Assembly: GCA_002347025.1 (NCBI GenBank)
Contig: DEAE01000031.1
Span: 176,941 to 240,940, forward strand
DNA from: Acidobacteria bacterium UBA2990
GTDB lineage: Bacteria; Acidobacteriota; Vicinamibacteria; Vicinamibacterales; UBA8438
DNA: 64,000 nucleotides
Direction of reading: 5' to 3'
Made by a program: the position numbers and the translations under genes. Position 1 is the stretch's first letter, and each line of letters starts with the position of its first letter. The notes under the pieces are model-generated. The model saw only the letters and a list, made by a program, of their open reading frames with translations. It was not told where the DNA came from and ran no database searches. Below, one piece after another: positions 43,831-53,086 of this stretch.

Positions 43831-45323
43831 CGGACTAGCTCTAACAGAGCTTCAGCAGTCTTTTCACCAGTAAACCCACTGATACTCTTTTCCAATTGGG
43901 ATTTGACCAATTTCTGCCGAGCTTCTAGACGTTCGATCAACCGCCCCATAGAAAGAAAGACCGAAGCTTCTGTGCCGCTTCGCGCAAACAGTTCCTCAGC
44001 CATCTCCCGAACAGCTACCTGTTGCACGGACAAATCGTTGTATAGACCCAACCTATCCTGCAATCCTTTTAGCGACCGAATCACAGAATTAGCCTGCTGG
44101 ACATCGCATAGGCTGCGAAAGAATTCCAGCAGGTACCTCAGCCTCTTACAATCTATGCGTAATCGATGAATGGTCTCAGACGGTGTCTCTTTGCGCAATC
44201 CCAGAGCACGCTTGTACACCCTGGAGTAAGCCCGAGCTATTCGATCTTCAGCAATTTCCGATATCGGCAGCCCCGCTTTCGGGCCTCTCTCGTCAACATC
44301 GGTACCGATCAGAGCATTCCAGTGAGCCTTGAGTTTTAGATACCGCCTCGTATCAAGCCCTCTAAGAAGCCTCCTGCGCGAAACAAGTCGACGGCGGCGA
44401 AGGTGCCGCACCATTAATTCAAAGTCAGTTTTCGGAAATTCGGCCTCATAGCCTGCAATACTCAGCAAATGCACATCGAGGTCTCTAGTCGGCCCCGTCA
44501 ATTTGCCGAGCCAAGCGAACTCGCCACGGAAATGGCGTTCGAGGTCGTCGGCGAATACTCCTTTCACCTGACCGAGATAGGAGCGGGTTCGTCGTACCGC
44601 AACTCTAAAGTCATGGAGAAACTCCGGATCCAAGTCATCACGCAGCCCACGTTCATTGGCTTCTACTGCATTCAAAAGCTGGACCAATATCTGCTTACTT
44701 GCAGTGTCGGTACGAATGCCAGGCTCAAGTCGAACAATCAACTTTCCTGTGTAATCCAAGGGACAACATCCCGCAGTCACCAGAACACGTTCTACTTCAC
44801 TACCGCAGCACCGAACCAAGCCTGCTTCATGCTCCAAGAAACGTACAATCGCAGCGTACTCCTTCCGATAACCTGTCAAAGGTTCAACTTTTAAACGAAG
44901 GTGCTTCAAACGACCAGCTGTTGAATCACCAAGTACAGCATCCCTATCCAGGCTTAAACGGGTGACAATCTTCTCTCGCCTGTCCAACACAGCAATGCGT
45001 TCGCTATGCCGCTCAATCCTTGCTATCGGCAAGAAGCGACGGAGCTCGGTCACCTTCTCAAGCGCCTCCCGTGCCTGACAAAGCGGCAAGTCTCGAGCAA
45101 ACTGAGGCACGGAGTTCAGTGTCATGCGGTAACGAGTTGTGCCCTCAAGATCAACCAAAGAAAGTAGATAGCTTCCTTCACTCGGAGCCGACACCAGGCC
45201 GGCTGCATTGCGGTACAGCCGCCAGTCAAATGTGTCGTAGTACGTCAATTCAGAGACCACTCTCCCCAACCGCTGAATCCGAAATTTTCCAGTAAGCTGA
45301 CGCTTAATATCTTGAGCGGACAT
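43827..45323 (-). CDS. CHAD-domain protein with divergent CYTH-like N-terminus
   Basis: A 498-residue protein. The C-terminal half (from about residue 240) is a CHAD domain: DDLDPEFLHDFRVAVRRTRSYL, LTGPTRDLDVHL, KAHWNALIG and HRLRIDCKRLRYLLEFF carry the conserved His, Arg and Lys residues that bind polyphosphate in this family (stretches shortened: DPEFLHDFRVAVRRTRSYL and IHRLRIDCKRLRYLLEFF). The first ~200 residues have beta-strand rhythm and a DRREKIVTRLSLDR / HLRLKVEPLTGY pattern like a degraded CYTH/triphosphate tunnel domain. The N-terminus (IKRQLTGKFRIQRLGR) is basic. Alternative start 45422 adds 33 residues without support. It lies in an operon with the ParA gene downstream, next to ppx and ppk. 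Confidence 0.9.
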   Translation of the reverse strand: MSAQDIKRQLTGKFRIQRLGRVVSELTYYDTFDWRLYRNAAGLVSAPSEGSYLLSLVDLEGTTRYRMTLNSVPQFARDLPLCQAREALEKVTELRRFLPIARIERHSERIAVLDRREKIVTRLSLDRDAVLGDSTAGRLKHLRLKVEPLTGYRKEYAAIVRFLEHEAGLVRCCGSEVERVLVTAGCCPLDYTGKLIVRLEPGIRTDTASKQILVQLLNAVEANERGLRDDLDPEFLHDFRVAVRRTRSYLGQVKGVFADDLERHFRGEFAWLGKLTGPTRDLDVHLLSIAGYEAEFPKTDFELMVRHLRRRRLVSRRRLLRGLDTRRYLKLKAHWNALIGTDVDERGPKAGLPISEIAEDRIARAYSRVYKRALGLRKETPSETIHRLRIDCKRLRYLLEFFRSLCDVQQANSVIRSLKGLQDRLGLYNDLSVQQVAVREMAEELFARSGTEASVFLSMGRLIERLEARQKLVKSQLEKSISGFTGEKTAEALLELVR

Positions 45324-45895
45324 GATGGTTTCAAGAACAAAGCTAGCCACAGGACAAGCCGAATCCTGAGAGTTTCCAACATCGCCTAGGGCTCTACGGC
45401 CCCCTTGCTCAAGCCTTCCCACAATTTTTCCCGATCCAATGTTTTGTCTCAGCGGAGATGCAGGCCCCCACTCGGACTTGAATTAAAGATCAAAGATTCG
45501 ACCGAACTATCGCCCCTCTGTCAAGCTAGACCAGAGCGACTAGGTCAGGTTTGAAGGACGCAGAGCGACCCCAGAACCCCACAATTAACCGACTCGACTA
45601 GGTAAACCTAAGCTTTTCAAGTCGTTTAAGGATTGACAGCAGCACCCAAGCCTGTCTAAATTGAGTGTGAAGGGTGTAATTTGGTAGCTGAGATATATCA
45701 AGTAGCAAGCCCTAGCTCTGATTTGCCCTGCGTTATCCGAAAAAAGACAACTAGCAAGAGATTTAGATGAAAAGGGGTCAAACAAGTGTTTGAACAAATA
45801 GCCGCCCACCTGTTCAAGCCCACTTTTCTGGCCAAGCGCTCGTTGATGCTGGAGGACATGACCTGGTGGGTTAGCCTGCAAGTTGTGAGACATTG
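45324..45895. other. Long divergent intergenic region
   Basis: 572 bases between the CHAD gene and the divergent M23 peptidase gene, the longest non-coding stretch in the window; up to 99 of them would be coding if CHAD starts at 45422. It holds a possible promoter at 45633-45662. I looked for tRNA, 6S, SRP, tmRNA and riboswitch signs and recognised none; a 102-codon minus-strand frame (45585-45893) has no family likeness. Confidence 0.45.
45633..45662 (+). promoter_or_regulatory. Possible sigma-70-type promoter upstream of M23 peptidase/secA
   Basis: TTGACA at 45633-45638 is a perfect -35 hexamer, followed by an 18-nt spacer and TAAATT (45657-45662, four of six matches to TATAAT). It reads toward the M23 peptidase gene, 230 nt away. 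A single such match can occur by chance. Confidence 0.3.
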
Positions 45896-46792
45896 ATGCT
45901 AAAAACTCGATATTCGTTCATCATTGCCAACCGTTCATCTGGAGCCGTGCATCGCCTCACGGTAACTGCAGGATCAGCATTGGCAACAATACTCGCATTA
46001 CTGGCTGTTCCAGTCTGGCTGTCGTTGCAGTCCCACTTGGCTGCAACTGACACAATCAAGCAGTTGAAGCTCCGGAACGCAGCCTCGGAATCTCAGAACG
46101 CATTCTACCGAACGGCCACAACCGAGCTGTCCGACAGAATCGGAGCACTCCAGTTGGTGGTTGATCAACTGCATGACCAATCGATAGTAGCGCCGGAGCT
46201 TCGCCAAGCTATGACCCAGCTCCCCGTTCAGGGTAACCCTAGCAGTACAAAACCTAAACCAGCTAGCGCTCTCCATGCCTCAACCGAAACCTTCGGCCTC
46301 ATCAACGATCTACTCAATATCCTTGACCTTCAGCTTGGCGTAGCTGGAGCCGCCGTGCGCCAACAACGAGAGTTAGCCGCATCAACCCCACTTAATCTAC
46401 CGAGCGACGGTCCAGTAACGGCTCGGTTCGGCTATCGTCGCGATCCTTTCACGGGTCGACGCACACACCATCCAGCCATCGACATCTCGACAAAAAATGG
46501 CCAGCCAGTAATGGCTACTGCAGACGGTAAGATTGTGTCGGCCGAGCGAAGCGGCGCCTATGGCAACCTCATCGAGATCGACCACGGCCTAGGCCGTGTA
46601 ACCCGTTACGGGCATCTCTCTCGATTTGCAAAGAGTGTCAGTGACCATGTCAAACGTGGCCAAATCATAGGTTTTGCTGGCGCCACTGGCCGTGCGACGG
46701 GTTCTCATGTCCATTACGAAGTTTGGGTCGACAACCGGCCAATCAATCCACTGCAACTAGCTCCGGCGAAACGCGCAGTGGCTGCAGATTGA
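45896..46792 (+). CDS. Membrane-anchored M23 metallopeptidase (LytM/NlpD type)
   Basis: A 298-residue peptidoglycan endopeptidase of family M23. The ATG at 45896 follows a TTG in the same frame. Residues about 21-43 form one transmembrane helix, with a short cytoplasmic N-terminus; residues about 52-95 are a coiled coil, so the protein projects into the periplasm. The catalytic domain (from about 170) has the zinc ligands H192-x3-D196 in HPAIDIS and the H271-x-H273 pair in SHVHYEVW, plus the TRYGHLS motif. All ligands are present, so it should be enzymatically active. In many genomes an M23 gene precedes secA as here. It should cut peptide cross-links during cell growth or division. Confidence 0.9.
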   Translation: MLKTRYSFIIANRSSGAVHRLTVTAGSALATILALLAVPVWLSLQSHLAATDTIKQLKLRNAASESQNAFYRTATTELSDRIGALQLVVDQLHDQSIVAPELRQAMTQLPVQGNPSSTKPKPASALHASTETFGLINDLLNILDLQLGVAGAAVRQQRELAASTPLNLPSDGPVTARFGYRRDPFTGRRTHHPAIDISTKNGQPVMATADGKIVSAERSGAYGNLIEIDHGLGRVTRYGHLSRFAKSVSDHVKRGQIIGFAGATGRATGSHVHYEVWVDNRPINPLQLAPAKRAVAAD

Positions 46793-47037
46793 CCGCCAAG
46801 CCAACACGAAGAGACGAGGTAAATATAGGGGCACGCTTGAGTGGATTAACCTGCTTACGTGTTACTACTGCTAACCATGCCGTGGTTCTCCCTCCGTGTT
46901 ACGCCTTGACGGCATTAGGTCCCTTCCCTACAATTCGGGAGAGTCACCCCGGATGAACCCCCTCTCAGCTCACGCGTTACACAGTCAACGCAGCTAGCCC
47001 TTCGAGGGGTGAACCCAACAGACGACCGAGCTAACTG

Positions 47038-49935
47038 ATGCTGCAAAAGGTCCTCAAAAAAATCTTCGGAACCCAAAATCAACGAGATCTCAAGCGCTTG
47101 CAACCAGCAGTCGCTGAGATCAATAGTCGCGAAGGAGATATCCGTAATCTTAGCGACGAAAACCTGCGAGGCCAGACCGACACACTGCGAGGGCGTGCCG
47201 ACCGAGGGGAACCACTCGACTCCCTACTTCCTGACGCCTTTGCAGTAGTGAGAGAAGCCGGCCGACGTGTTCTCAACATGCGGCATTTCGACGTCCAGCT
47301 CATCGGCGGCATGGTTCTGCACCAGGGCAAGATCGCAGAGATGAAAACCGGCGAAGGCAAAACTCTCGTAGCAACCCTATCGGCCTACCTCAACGCCTTA
47401 GGTGGAGGTGGTGTTCATGTGGTCACCGTGAACGACTATCTTGCAAGGCGTGACGCTGAATGGATGGGCCGTATTTATCGCTTCCTCGGCATGACAGTCG
47501 GAGTTGTCCAACATGATCTAAGGGATACCGAACGACAAGCCGCCTACGCCACTGATATCACCTACGGCACCAACAACGAATTCGGATTTGACTACCTTCG
47601 AGACAACATGAAGTTCGACCTATCGCACTTTGTCCAACGAGGACACTGCTATGCGATTGTCGATGAAGTCGACAGCATCCTTATCGACGAGGCTAGGACC
47701 CCTCTGATAATCTCAGGACCAGCCGAGCAGTCTACAGAGTTGTACTACGAAGTGGACAGGGTCATTCCTCGCCTGGAGCCTGGAGCCATAACCCAAGGCA
47801 ACGTCAAGGCCGAAGATCGCGAGGCCCTCGAAGAAACAGGCGATTTCTTAATTGACGAGAAGCATAAAACCGTCACCCTAACCGAAAGCGGCATGGCTAA
47901 AGCCGAGAAGCTCCTGGGACATCGTCTAAATCCTGGTGGACTCTATGACCCAGCTAACATGCCGCTACTTCATCATATAAATCAAGGTTTGCGTGCCCAT
48001 ACGCTATTCAACCGGGATGTAGAGTACATGGTTAAAGACGGTCAAGTCGTCATCGTCGACGAATTCACTGGCCGTCTGATGCCGGGTCGCCGATGGAGCG
48101 ATGGGTTACATCAAGCCGTCGAAGCGAAGGAACACGTCAAAATCGAGCGAGAAAATCAGACACTCGCAACGATTACCTTCCAGAACTATTTCCGCAAGTA
48201 CGACAAGCTCTCTGGCATGACGGGTACCGCAGACACCGAAGCAACAGAATTCAACAAGATCTACAAGCTAGATGTAAATGTCATTCCGACGAATCGTGAA
48301 CTCCTTAGAATCGAAGAACCAGACACTATCTACCGCACCGAAAGTGAAAAGTATGAGGCGATGGTCGATGACATTATTGACAAACAAGAGATCGGCCGCC
48401 CAGTACTTACAGGGACCGTGTCCATTGAGAAATCCGAAAAGCTATCTGGATTACTAAAAAAACGTGGGGTTAAACATGTAGTGTTAAATGCTAAATACCA
48501 CGCTCAGGAAGCCGAAATTGTAGCTCAAGCTGGGCGCCAGGGAACTGTAACCATCGCTACTAACATGGCCGGTCGTGGCACTGATATCGTCCTTGGGGGA
48601 AACGCGGAATATATGTCGCGCCAGCAAGCCCTAGCTGACGGTATCGCCGAACGCCTACCTAAAGAAGAGGCCAAATTCGTCGACGATGATGAGTTCGTTT
48701 ACTTCTACCACCTAGATCACTTTTATCGAACGCCGCGCAGAGACTGGGAAAGCATCTTGGCCAAGTTTGTGGCCCAAACAGAGAACGAGCGAGACTCTGT
48801 CGTAACAGCCGGCGGTTTACATATCATCGGAACGGAAAGGCACGAGTCCAGACGAATCGATAACCAGCTCCGTGGTCGCGCTGGAAGACAAGGAGACCCC
48901 GGATCGTCACGGTTTTATCTCTCACTCGAAGATGATTTGATGCGCATCTTCGGATCTGACCGCATTTCGGGCCTTATGGAACGGCTTGGGATGGAAGAAG
49001 GCGTACCAATCGAACATAACATGGTCACCAGGGCCATCGAGCGCGCCCAAAAACAGGTGGAAGCTCAACACTTTTCGGTTCGGAAACATTTACTCGAATA
49101 CGACGATGTAATGAACAAGCAGCGGGAGAATGTCTACACCCTGCGTCGGGAGCTACTGGACGGCCAAGTGCGCTTTTCCGAGGAAGAAACCGTTGACAGT
49201 CGCCAATACTTGTTGAATCTTGCCGAAGATCTGATCGATCAAGAGGTGGAATCTCATTGTGGGCGCGAGGTGGACCCTGATGACTGGGATATAGAAGGTT
49301 TGCAGAGGTCAGTTGCAGAATTAGCCGCATTACCTATCGAACAGGCCGATCAGTTCAGCTTAGGAGACAAGAATCCCGACGAAATGCATGATGTCCTTTG
49401 GTCGGCTGTTAAGAATCGTTATCAAGAAAAAGAGGCGACAGTCGAACCGGATGTCCTCAGACGAGTTGAGCGGGATGTCATGCTCCAAATCGTCGATTCC
49501 CAATGGAAAGACCACCTCTACAGCCTCGACCACCTAAAAGAAGGTATTGGGTTACGAGGTTATGCTCAAAAAGACCCCTTAGTCGAATATAAACGAGAGA
49601 GTTTTGCCTTATTTCAAGGTATGAAGGACCGGATTGACACAGACATGGTCCGCTATTTGTGGCGACTCCGGCCTGTAGCAGACAGTACCAGCACAAGCAG
49701 CCGCACTGGAATTCGCCAGCAGGCCCCGTTGACACTCAATGATCCGAGTGCCGCTCCTGTGTCCGCATTTTCTTCTCCCCCTAGCGCTTCTGGACGCCGT
49801 CCGCAACCACCTCGGACCGGAGGGGACGACGCTGCGATACGTACAGTCCGACGAGACACCCCGAAAGTAGGACGCAACGAACCTTGTCCTTGTGGCAGCG
49901 GTAAGAAATACAAGAAATGTTGTGGTGGGGCCTGA
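47038..49935 (+). CDS. secA: Preprotein translocase ATPase SecA
   Basis: A 965-residue SecA motor that drives protein export through SecYEG. Nucleotide-binding fold 1 has the Walker A GEGKT at residues 105-109 and DEVDSILIDEARTPLIISGP; the preprotein crosslinking and helical scaffold domains follow (TGRLMPGRRWSDGLHQAVEA), and nucleotide-binding fold 2 has TNMAGRGTDIVLGG and the QLRGRAGRQGDPGSSRFYLS motif. A short linker of low complexity with Ser/Pro/Arg leads to the C-terminal zinc-binding motif C-x-C-x8-C-C in NEPCPCGSGKKYKKCC, where SecB binds. The start ATG at 47038 lacks a strong ribosome site. The stop is followed after one base by guaB. This is the main housekeeping anchor of the window. 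Confidence 0.97.
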   Translation: MLQKVLKKIFGTQNQRDLKRLQPAVAEINSREGDIRNLSDENLRGQTDTLRGRADRGEPLDSLLPDAFAVVREAGRRVLNMRHFDVQLIGGMVLHQGKIAEMKTGEGKTLVATLSAYLNALGGGGVHVVTVNDYLARRDAEWMGRIYRFLGMTVGVVQHDLRDTERQAAYATDITYGTNNEFGFDYLRDNMKFDLSHFVQRGHCYAIVDEVDSILIDEARTPLIISGPAEQSTELYYEVDRVIPRLEPGAITQGNVKAEDREALEETGDFLIDEKHKTVTLTESGMAKAEKLLGHRLNPGGLYDPANMPLLHHINQGLRAHTLFNRDVEYMVKDGQVVIVDEFTGRLMPGRRWSDGLHQAVEAKEHVKIERENQTLATITFQNYFRKYDKLSGMTGTADTEATEFNKIYKLDVNVIPTNRELLRIEEPDTIYRTESEKYEAMVDDIIDKQEIGRPVLTGTVSIEKSEKLSGLLKKRGVKHVVLNAKYHAQEAEIVAQAGRQGTVTIATNMAGRGTDIVLGGNAEYMSRQQALADGIAERLPKEEAKFVDDDEFVYFYHLDHFYRTPRRDWESILAKFVAQTENERDSVVTAGGLHIIGTERHESRRIDNQLRGRAGRQGDPGSSRFYLSLEDDLMRIFGSDRISGLMERLGMEEGVPIEHNMVTRAIERAQKQVEAQHFSVRKHLLEYDDVMNKQRENVYTLRRELLDGQVRFSEEETVDSRQYLLNLAEDLIDQEVESHCGREVDPDDWDIEGLQRSVAELAALPIEQADQFSLGDKNPDEMHDVLWSAVKNRYQEKEATVEPDVLRRVERDVMLQIVDSQWKDHLYSLDHLKEGIGLRGYAQKDPLVEYKRESFALFQGMKDRIDTDMVRYLWRLRPVADSTSTSSRTGIRQQAPLTLNDPSAAPVSAFSSPPSASGRRPQPPRTGGDDAAIRTVRRDTPKVGRNEPCPCGSGKKYKKCCGGA

Positions 49936-49936
49936 A

Positions 49937-51463
49937 ATGACATCAACAATAGACACTACAGCAACCCGCTTTACAGCAGCCGACATCGCAGAAGCGTTGA
50001 CATTTGACGATGTCTTGCTCGTTCCTAGTCACTCCGAAGTCATGCCCAGCGAAGTCGACGTCTCGACTCGACTAACTCGAAACGTGGCTCTTAACACCCC
50101 AATCGTTAGTTCGGCCATGGACACCGTGACCGAATCTCGCCTAGCTATCGCGATGGCACAGCTTGGAGGAATGGGTATCATCCACAAAAATCTGTCTATC
50201 GAAGACCAGTCTGCCGAAGTTGACAGAGTAAAACGGTCTGAGAGCGGAATGATTGTCAACCCCATCACACTAGCTCCCAGTGCCCGCATCAGTGAAGCCC
50301 TCGAACTGATGAAAAAGTATCGGATATCTGGAGTGCCAATCACTGAGGATGGTAGCACCGAAGGCAAACTTGTCGGGATCCTAACCAATCGAGACCTGCG
50401 TTTTGAGAACCGAATTGAACGACCAATCGCTGAAGTCATGACCAAGGACGACCTAATAACCGTACCGGTCGGAACGACTTTGCAAGACGCTCAAACAATT
50501 CTGCACACCCACCGAGTAGAAAAACTACTGGTAGTGGATCAAAACTTCAGCCTCAAAGGTCTCATCACGGTCAAAGACATCCAAAAGATGATCACCTATC
50601 CGACCGCCTCAAAAGACAAACTGGGAAGACTTCGGGTTGGTGCTGCAGTCGGGATCGCCAAAGACACCTTAGCCCGCTCTGAAGCCCTAGTCGACACCGG
50701 CGCCGACGTCCTTGTGGTCGACACCGCGCATGGCCATTCAAAAGGGGTGATGGACGTGGTACGGCAACTGAGAGCACGTTTTCCTGACGTAGATCTAATG
50801 GCGGGAAACGTAGCCACGGCCGAAGGAACGGAAGCACTGATCGACATAGGAATCGATGGCGTCAAAGTTGGTATCGGATCAGGATCAATTTGCACTACAC
50901 GTATCATCGCTGGTATTGGAATGCCAATGATCTCGGCACTCGCTGAGTGTGCTGAAACTGCAAACCGACATGGGGTGCCTATCGTAAGTGATGGTGGAGT
51001 GCGTTACTCGGGGGATATCACCAAGGCCCTAGCTGTTGGAGCCGGCACTGTAATGATTGGCAGCCTCTTTGCTGGCACAGACGAAAGCCCAGGGGAACTG
51101 ATTCTTTACCAAGGTCGTAGCTTCAAAGAATATCGAGGCATGGGGTCAATTGGAGCCATGCGAGCCGGCAGCCGCGACCGGTATTTCCAGGAAGAATTCG
51201 ATCTAGCTAGCCACAACGAAGAAGGTGAGAAACTAGTTCCAGAAGGTATTGAAGGGCGTGTACCGCATAAAGGTTCGATTAGCGCAATGATTCACCAGCT
51301 TGTCGGCGGGCTCCGAGCTGGAATGGGCTACTGTGGGTGCAAGAACGTCGCCGAACTCCAAGAAAAAGCTAGGCTCGTCAGGGTCACACCCGCAGGTATG
51401 AGAGAAAGCCACGTCCATGACGTGGTTATAACGAAAGAGGCCCCGAATTACCGTTCGGAATAG
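49937..51463 (+). CDS. guaB: IMP dehydrogenase
   Basis: A 508-residue inosine-5'-monophosphate dehydrogenase, the NAD-dependent first step of GMP synthesis. The start at 49937 is one base after the secA stop, with a GGTGGGG ribosome site inside the secA end; the frame is open upstream but the upstream part is the shadow of secA. The N-terminal barrel starts ALTFDDVLLVPSHSEVMPSE. A CBS pair (about residues 95-220) shows PSARISEALELMKKYRISGVP and VPVGTTLQDAQTILHTHRVEKLLV. The catalytic loop SGSICTTRIIAGIG carries Cys319, followed by SDGGVRYSGDITKALAVGA-type and GSLFAGTDESPGE motifs. Every active-site signature is present. It is likely co-transcribed or translationally coupled with secA. Confidence 0.97.
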   Translation: MTSTIDTTATRFTAADIAEALTFDDVLLVPSHSEVMPSEVDVSTRLTRNVALNTPIVSSAMDTVTESRLAIAMAQLGGMGIIHKNLSIEDQSAEVDRVKRSESGMIVNPITLAPSARISEALELMKKYRISGVPITEDGSTEGKLVGILTNRDLRFENRIERPIAEVMTKDDLITVPVGTTLQDAQTILHTHRVEKLLVVDQNFSLKGLITVKDIQKMITYPTASKDKLGRLRVGAAVGIAKDTLARSEALVDTGADVLVVDTAHGHSKGVMDVVRQLRARFPDVDLMAGNVATAEGTEALIDIGIDGVKVGIGSGSICTTRIIAGIGMPMISALAECAETANRHGVPIVSDGGVRYSGDITKALAVGAGTVMIGSLFAGTDESPGELILYQGRSFKEYRGMGSIGAMRAGSRDRYFQEEFDLASHNEEGEKLVPEGIEGRVPHKGSISAMIHQLVGGLRAGMGYCGCKNVAELQEKARLVRVTPAGMRESHVHDVVITKEAPNYRSE

Positions 51464-51870
51464 CCCTTTACAATCAACTCCCTAGCGGTATCACTCAGGT
51501 AGCTGATCTGCACCGTAACCGCTCCAGACATCGTATAAGGCATACGCTCAGCCCACTCAATGCAGACCAGGGCCCCGTTCTCTGGTAATTCATCGAGTCC
51601 CAAGTCACTCACCTCATCTGAGCCAAGACGATATAAATCTACGTGATACACCAGCCCGCCACCGTATTCTTGAATGACCGTAAAGGTTGGACTACTAACT
51701 TCATACGGATCGATTCCAACCCCCTCTACAAAACCTCGAACGAACGCAGTCTTTCCGGCACCCAGTTCACCGTGTAGCAACACTACCGCCCCTGGCGGTA
51801 GCCTGCGAGCCAAATCTGATGCTATGGCGGCAGTTTCCTGTTCCGAATCGCTCCTATAGCTCTGGTTCAC
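51448..51870 (-). CDS. tsaE: tRNA threonylcarbamoyladenosine biosynthesis ATPase TsaE
   Basis: A 140-residue TsaE (YjeE) P-loop ATPase that works with TsaB/TsaC/TsaD in making t6A37 on ANN-decoding tRNAs. The Walker A is GELGAGKTAFVRGFVEGVG, followed by SSPTFTVIQEYGGGLVYHVDLYRL (first half SSPTFTVIQEY) and CIEWAERMP, the family's canonical motifs. It starts with GTG at 51870. Its 3' end overlaps the convergent guaB end by 16 bases (51448-51463). Length fits the family (about 150). Confidence 0.95.
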   Translation of the reverse strand: MNQSYRSDSEQETAAIASDLARRLPPGAVVLLHGELGAGKTAFVRGFVEGVGIDPYEVSSPTFTVIQEYGGGLVYHVDLYRLGSDEVSDLGLDELPENGALVCIEWAERMPYTMSGAVTVQISYLSDTARELIVKGYSER

Positions 51871-51903
51871 GTCATGTAAGCCGTTTACCGTAAACTGACT
51901 CGC

Positions 51904-53013
51904 TCACCCTTCTTTCGGAGTGAACGCGAGAAACCTACGTGGATTATCGATAAGAATCTTAGAAATTACGTGATCGGGGACACCTGCGTAGCGCAACTTC
52001 GGGACAAAAATAGCTGGAACAGAAGAATAGCCAGCCCCCCCATTCGCTTTCAGTTCCTCTTCCCGAGCAAAATCTGCTGACAGCAGTACATGGTCTTCAT
52101 AACCAGCCTCAATCACAGCTACTACCATCTCCACCTTCAGAGCATCACCCTGAGTGATCTGGTGCCCGACCGTATCAAACCCTAAGAACGCACCACGTGC
52201 AGCCAGTTCCTTATGAAGCTCAGCAGACGGATCACCGGTTATATCTGCAAGGTGGCCAATACAAATAAGACGCGGATTAACCCCCATCGACTCGATAACG
52301 TCAAGCTGTTCGAGGGCACATTGACGGCACCCTTCGTGCGGAGTATGTGTAAAAAGCGGCAAGCCAGTGCGCAAGTGAACCTTGCAAGCAGCTCGGAGGA
52401 CCTTTCGTTCGTCTGGGTGCATCACCAGTGACGTTCCAATTTCTCCGATGGCCCCCCAACGCTCACTAGAGGCGTCTCGGATGAAGTCAGCGGCGATCTC
52501 CTCTTCTGTTTTATCGGGGATGTCTGGAGGATAGCGAGGCTGTGTCCATAACCCACTCGCCACAACTATGTGAACATCCGTCCTCTCGGCCAACATTCGC
52601 AGCCCTCCGGCATTCTGTCCCAGATCTCTCGTTCCCCCACTGACAATACAACTCACGCCATCTTGAGCAGTAGCGTTTAGCTCATCCACCATAAGATCCA
52701 AATCAGCAGTGAATGACCCAAGTGGACGCCCATTTTCAGGGGGATCCACCCATGCCGGCAATGGATCGGACAATGACAAATGCTCGTGAAAGAGCGTCGC
52801 TCCGTGCGACAACATCGACGGGTCAACATCACCTAGAACCGTTCGGATGATTGCACCATCAGGAAATGCCACTTTCGGGCGAACTTCGTCCTGCAGCAAT
52901 GGTTTTTCTGGGAACCCCCACACGTCCCGAGCATCGAGTAACCCAGATGCCACGCCACCGCCCAGAAGCTGCAGGGCACGACGACGGGTTGGCAACATTT
53001 TGCCTGGAGTCAT
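51904..53013 (-). CDS. Exported phosphotriesterase-family amidohydrolase (TAT-type signal)
   Basis: A 369-residue amidohydrolase of the phosphotriesterase homology family. An N-terminal TRRRALQLLGGGVASGLL stretch resembles a twin-arginine signal. Metal marks are H-x-H in LFHEHLS (strand 1), GEIGTS (a Glu where phosphotriesterase has the carboxylated Lys, as in the PHP homologue), FTHTPHEG, ICIGHLADITG and the final Asp in LLSADF. So it is a two-metal hydrolase, but the Glu variant means activity on organophosphates is not implied; lactone or other ester hydrolysis is as likely. The start at 53013 is one of several in-frame choices (TTG 53049, GTG 53046, ATG 52998). It is a single gene near the NHL propeller. 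Confidence 0.85.
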   Translation of the reverse strand: MTPGKMLPTRRRALQLLGGGVASGLLDARDVWGFPEKPLLQDEVRPKVAFPDGAIIRTVLGDVDPSMLSHGATLFHEHLSLSDPLPAWVDPPENGRPLGSFTADLDLMVDELNATAQDGVSCIVSGGTRDLGQNAGGLRMLAERTDVHIVVASGLWTQPRYPPDIPDKTEEEIAADFIRDASSERWGAIGEIGTSLVMHPDERKVLRAACKVHLRTGLPLFTHTPHEGCRQCALEQLDVIESMGVNPRLICIGHLADITGDPSAELHKELAARGAFLGFDTVGHQITQGDALKVEMVVAVIEAGYEDHVLLSADFAREEELKANGGAGYSSVPAIFVPKLRYAGVPDHVISKILIDNPRRFLAFTPKEG

Positions 53014-53086
53014 TGGCTTTCTCGCAATGTTCGTGACCTGTCTCACCAAGAATCGTCAGTGTATTTGCACCCTCGCTACTAAGCTT

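Noticed and set aside
45585..45893. Minus-strand open frame of 102 codons between CHAD and M23 genes
   Set aside because: No ribosome site, no family likeness, cysteine clusters but no signal or membrane segment; treated as chance.
49892..49936. Longer guaB reading starting inside secA
   Set aside because: The upstream part is the shadow of the secA zinc-motif end. The ATG at 49937 has a ribosome site and gives the normal IMPDH N-terminus.
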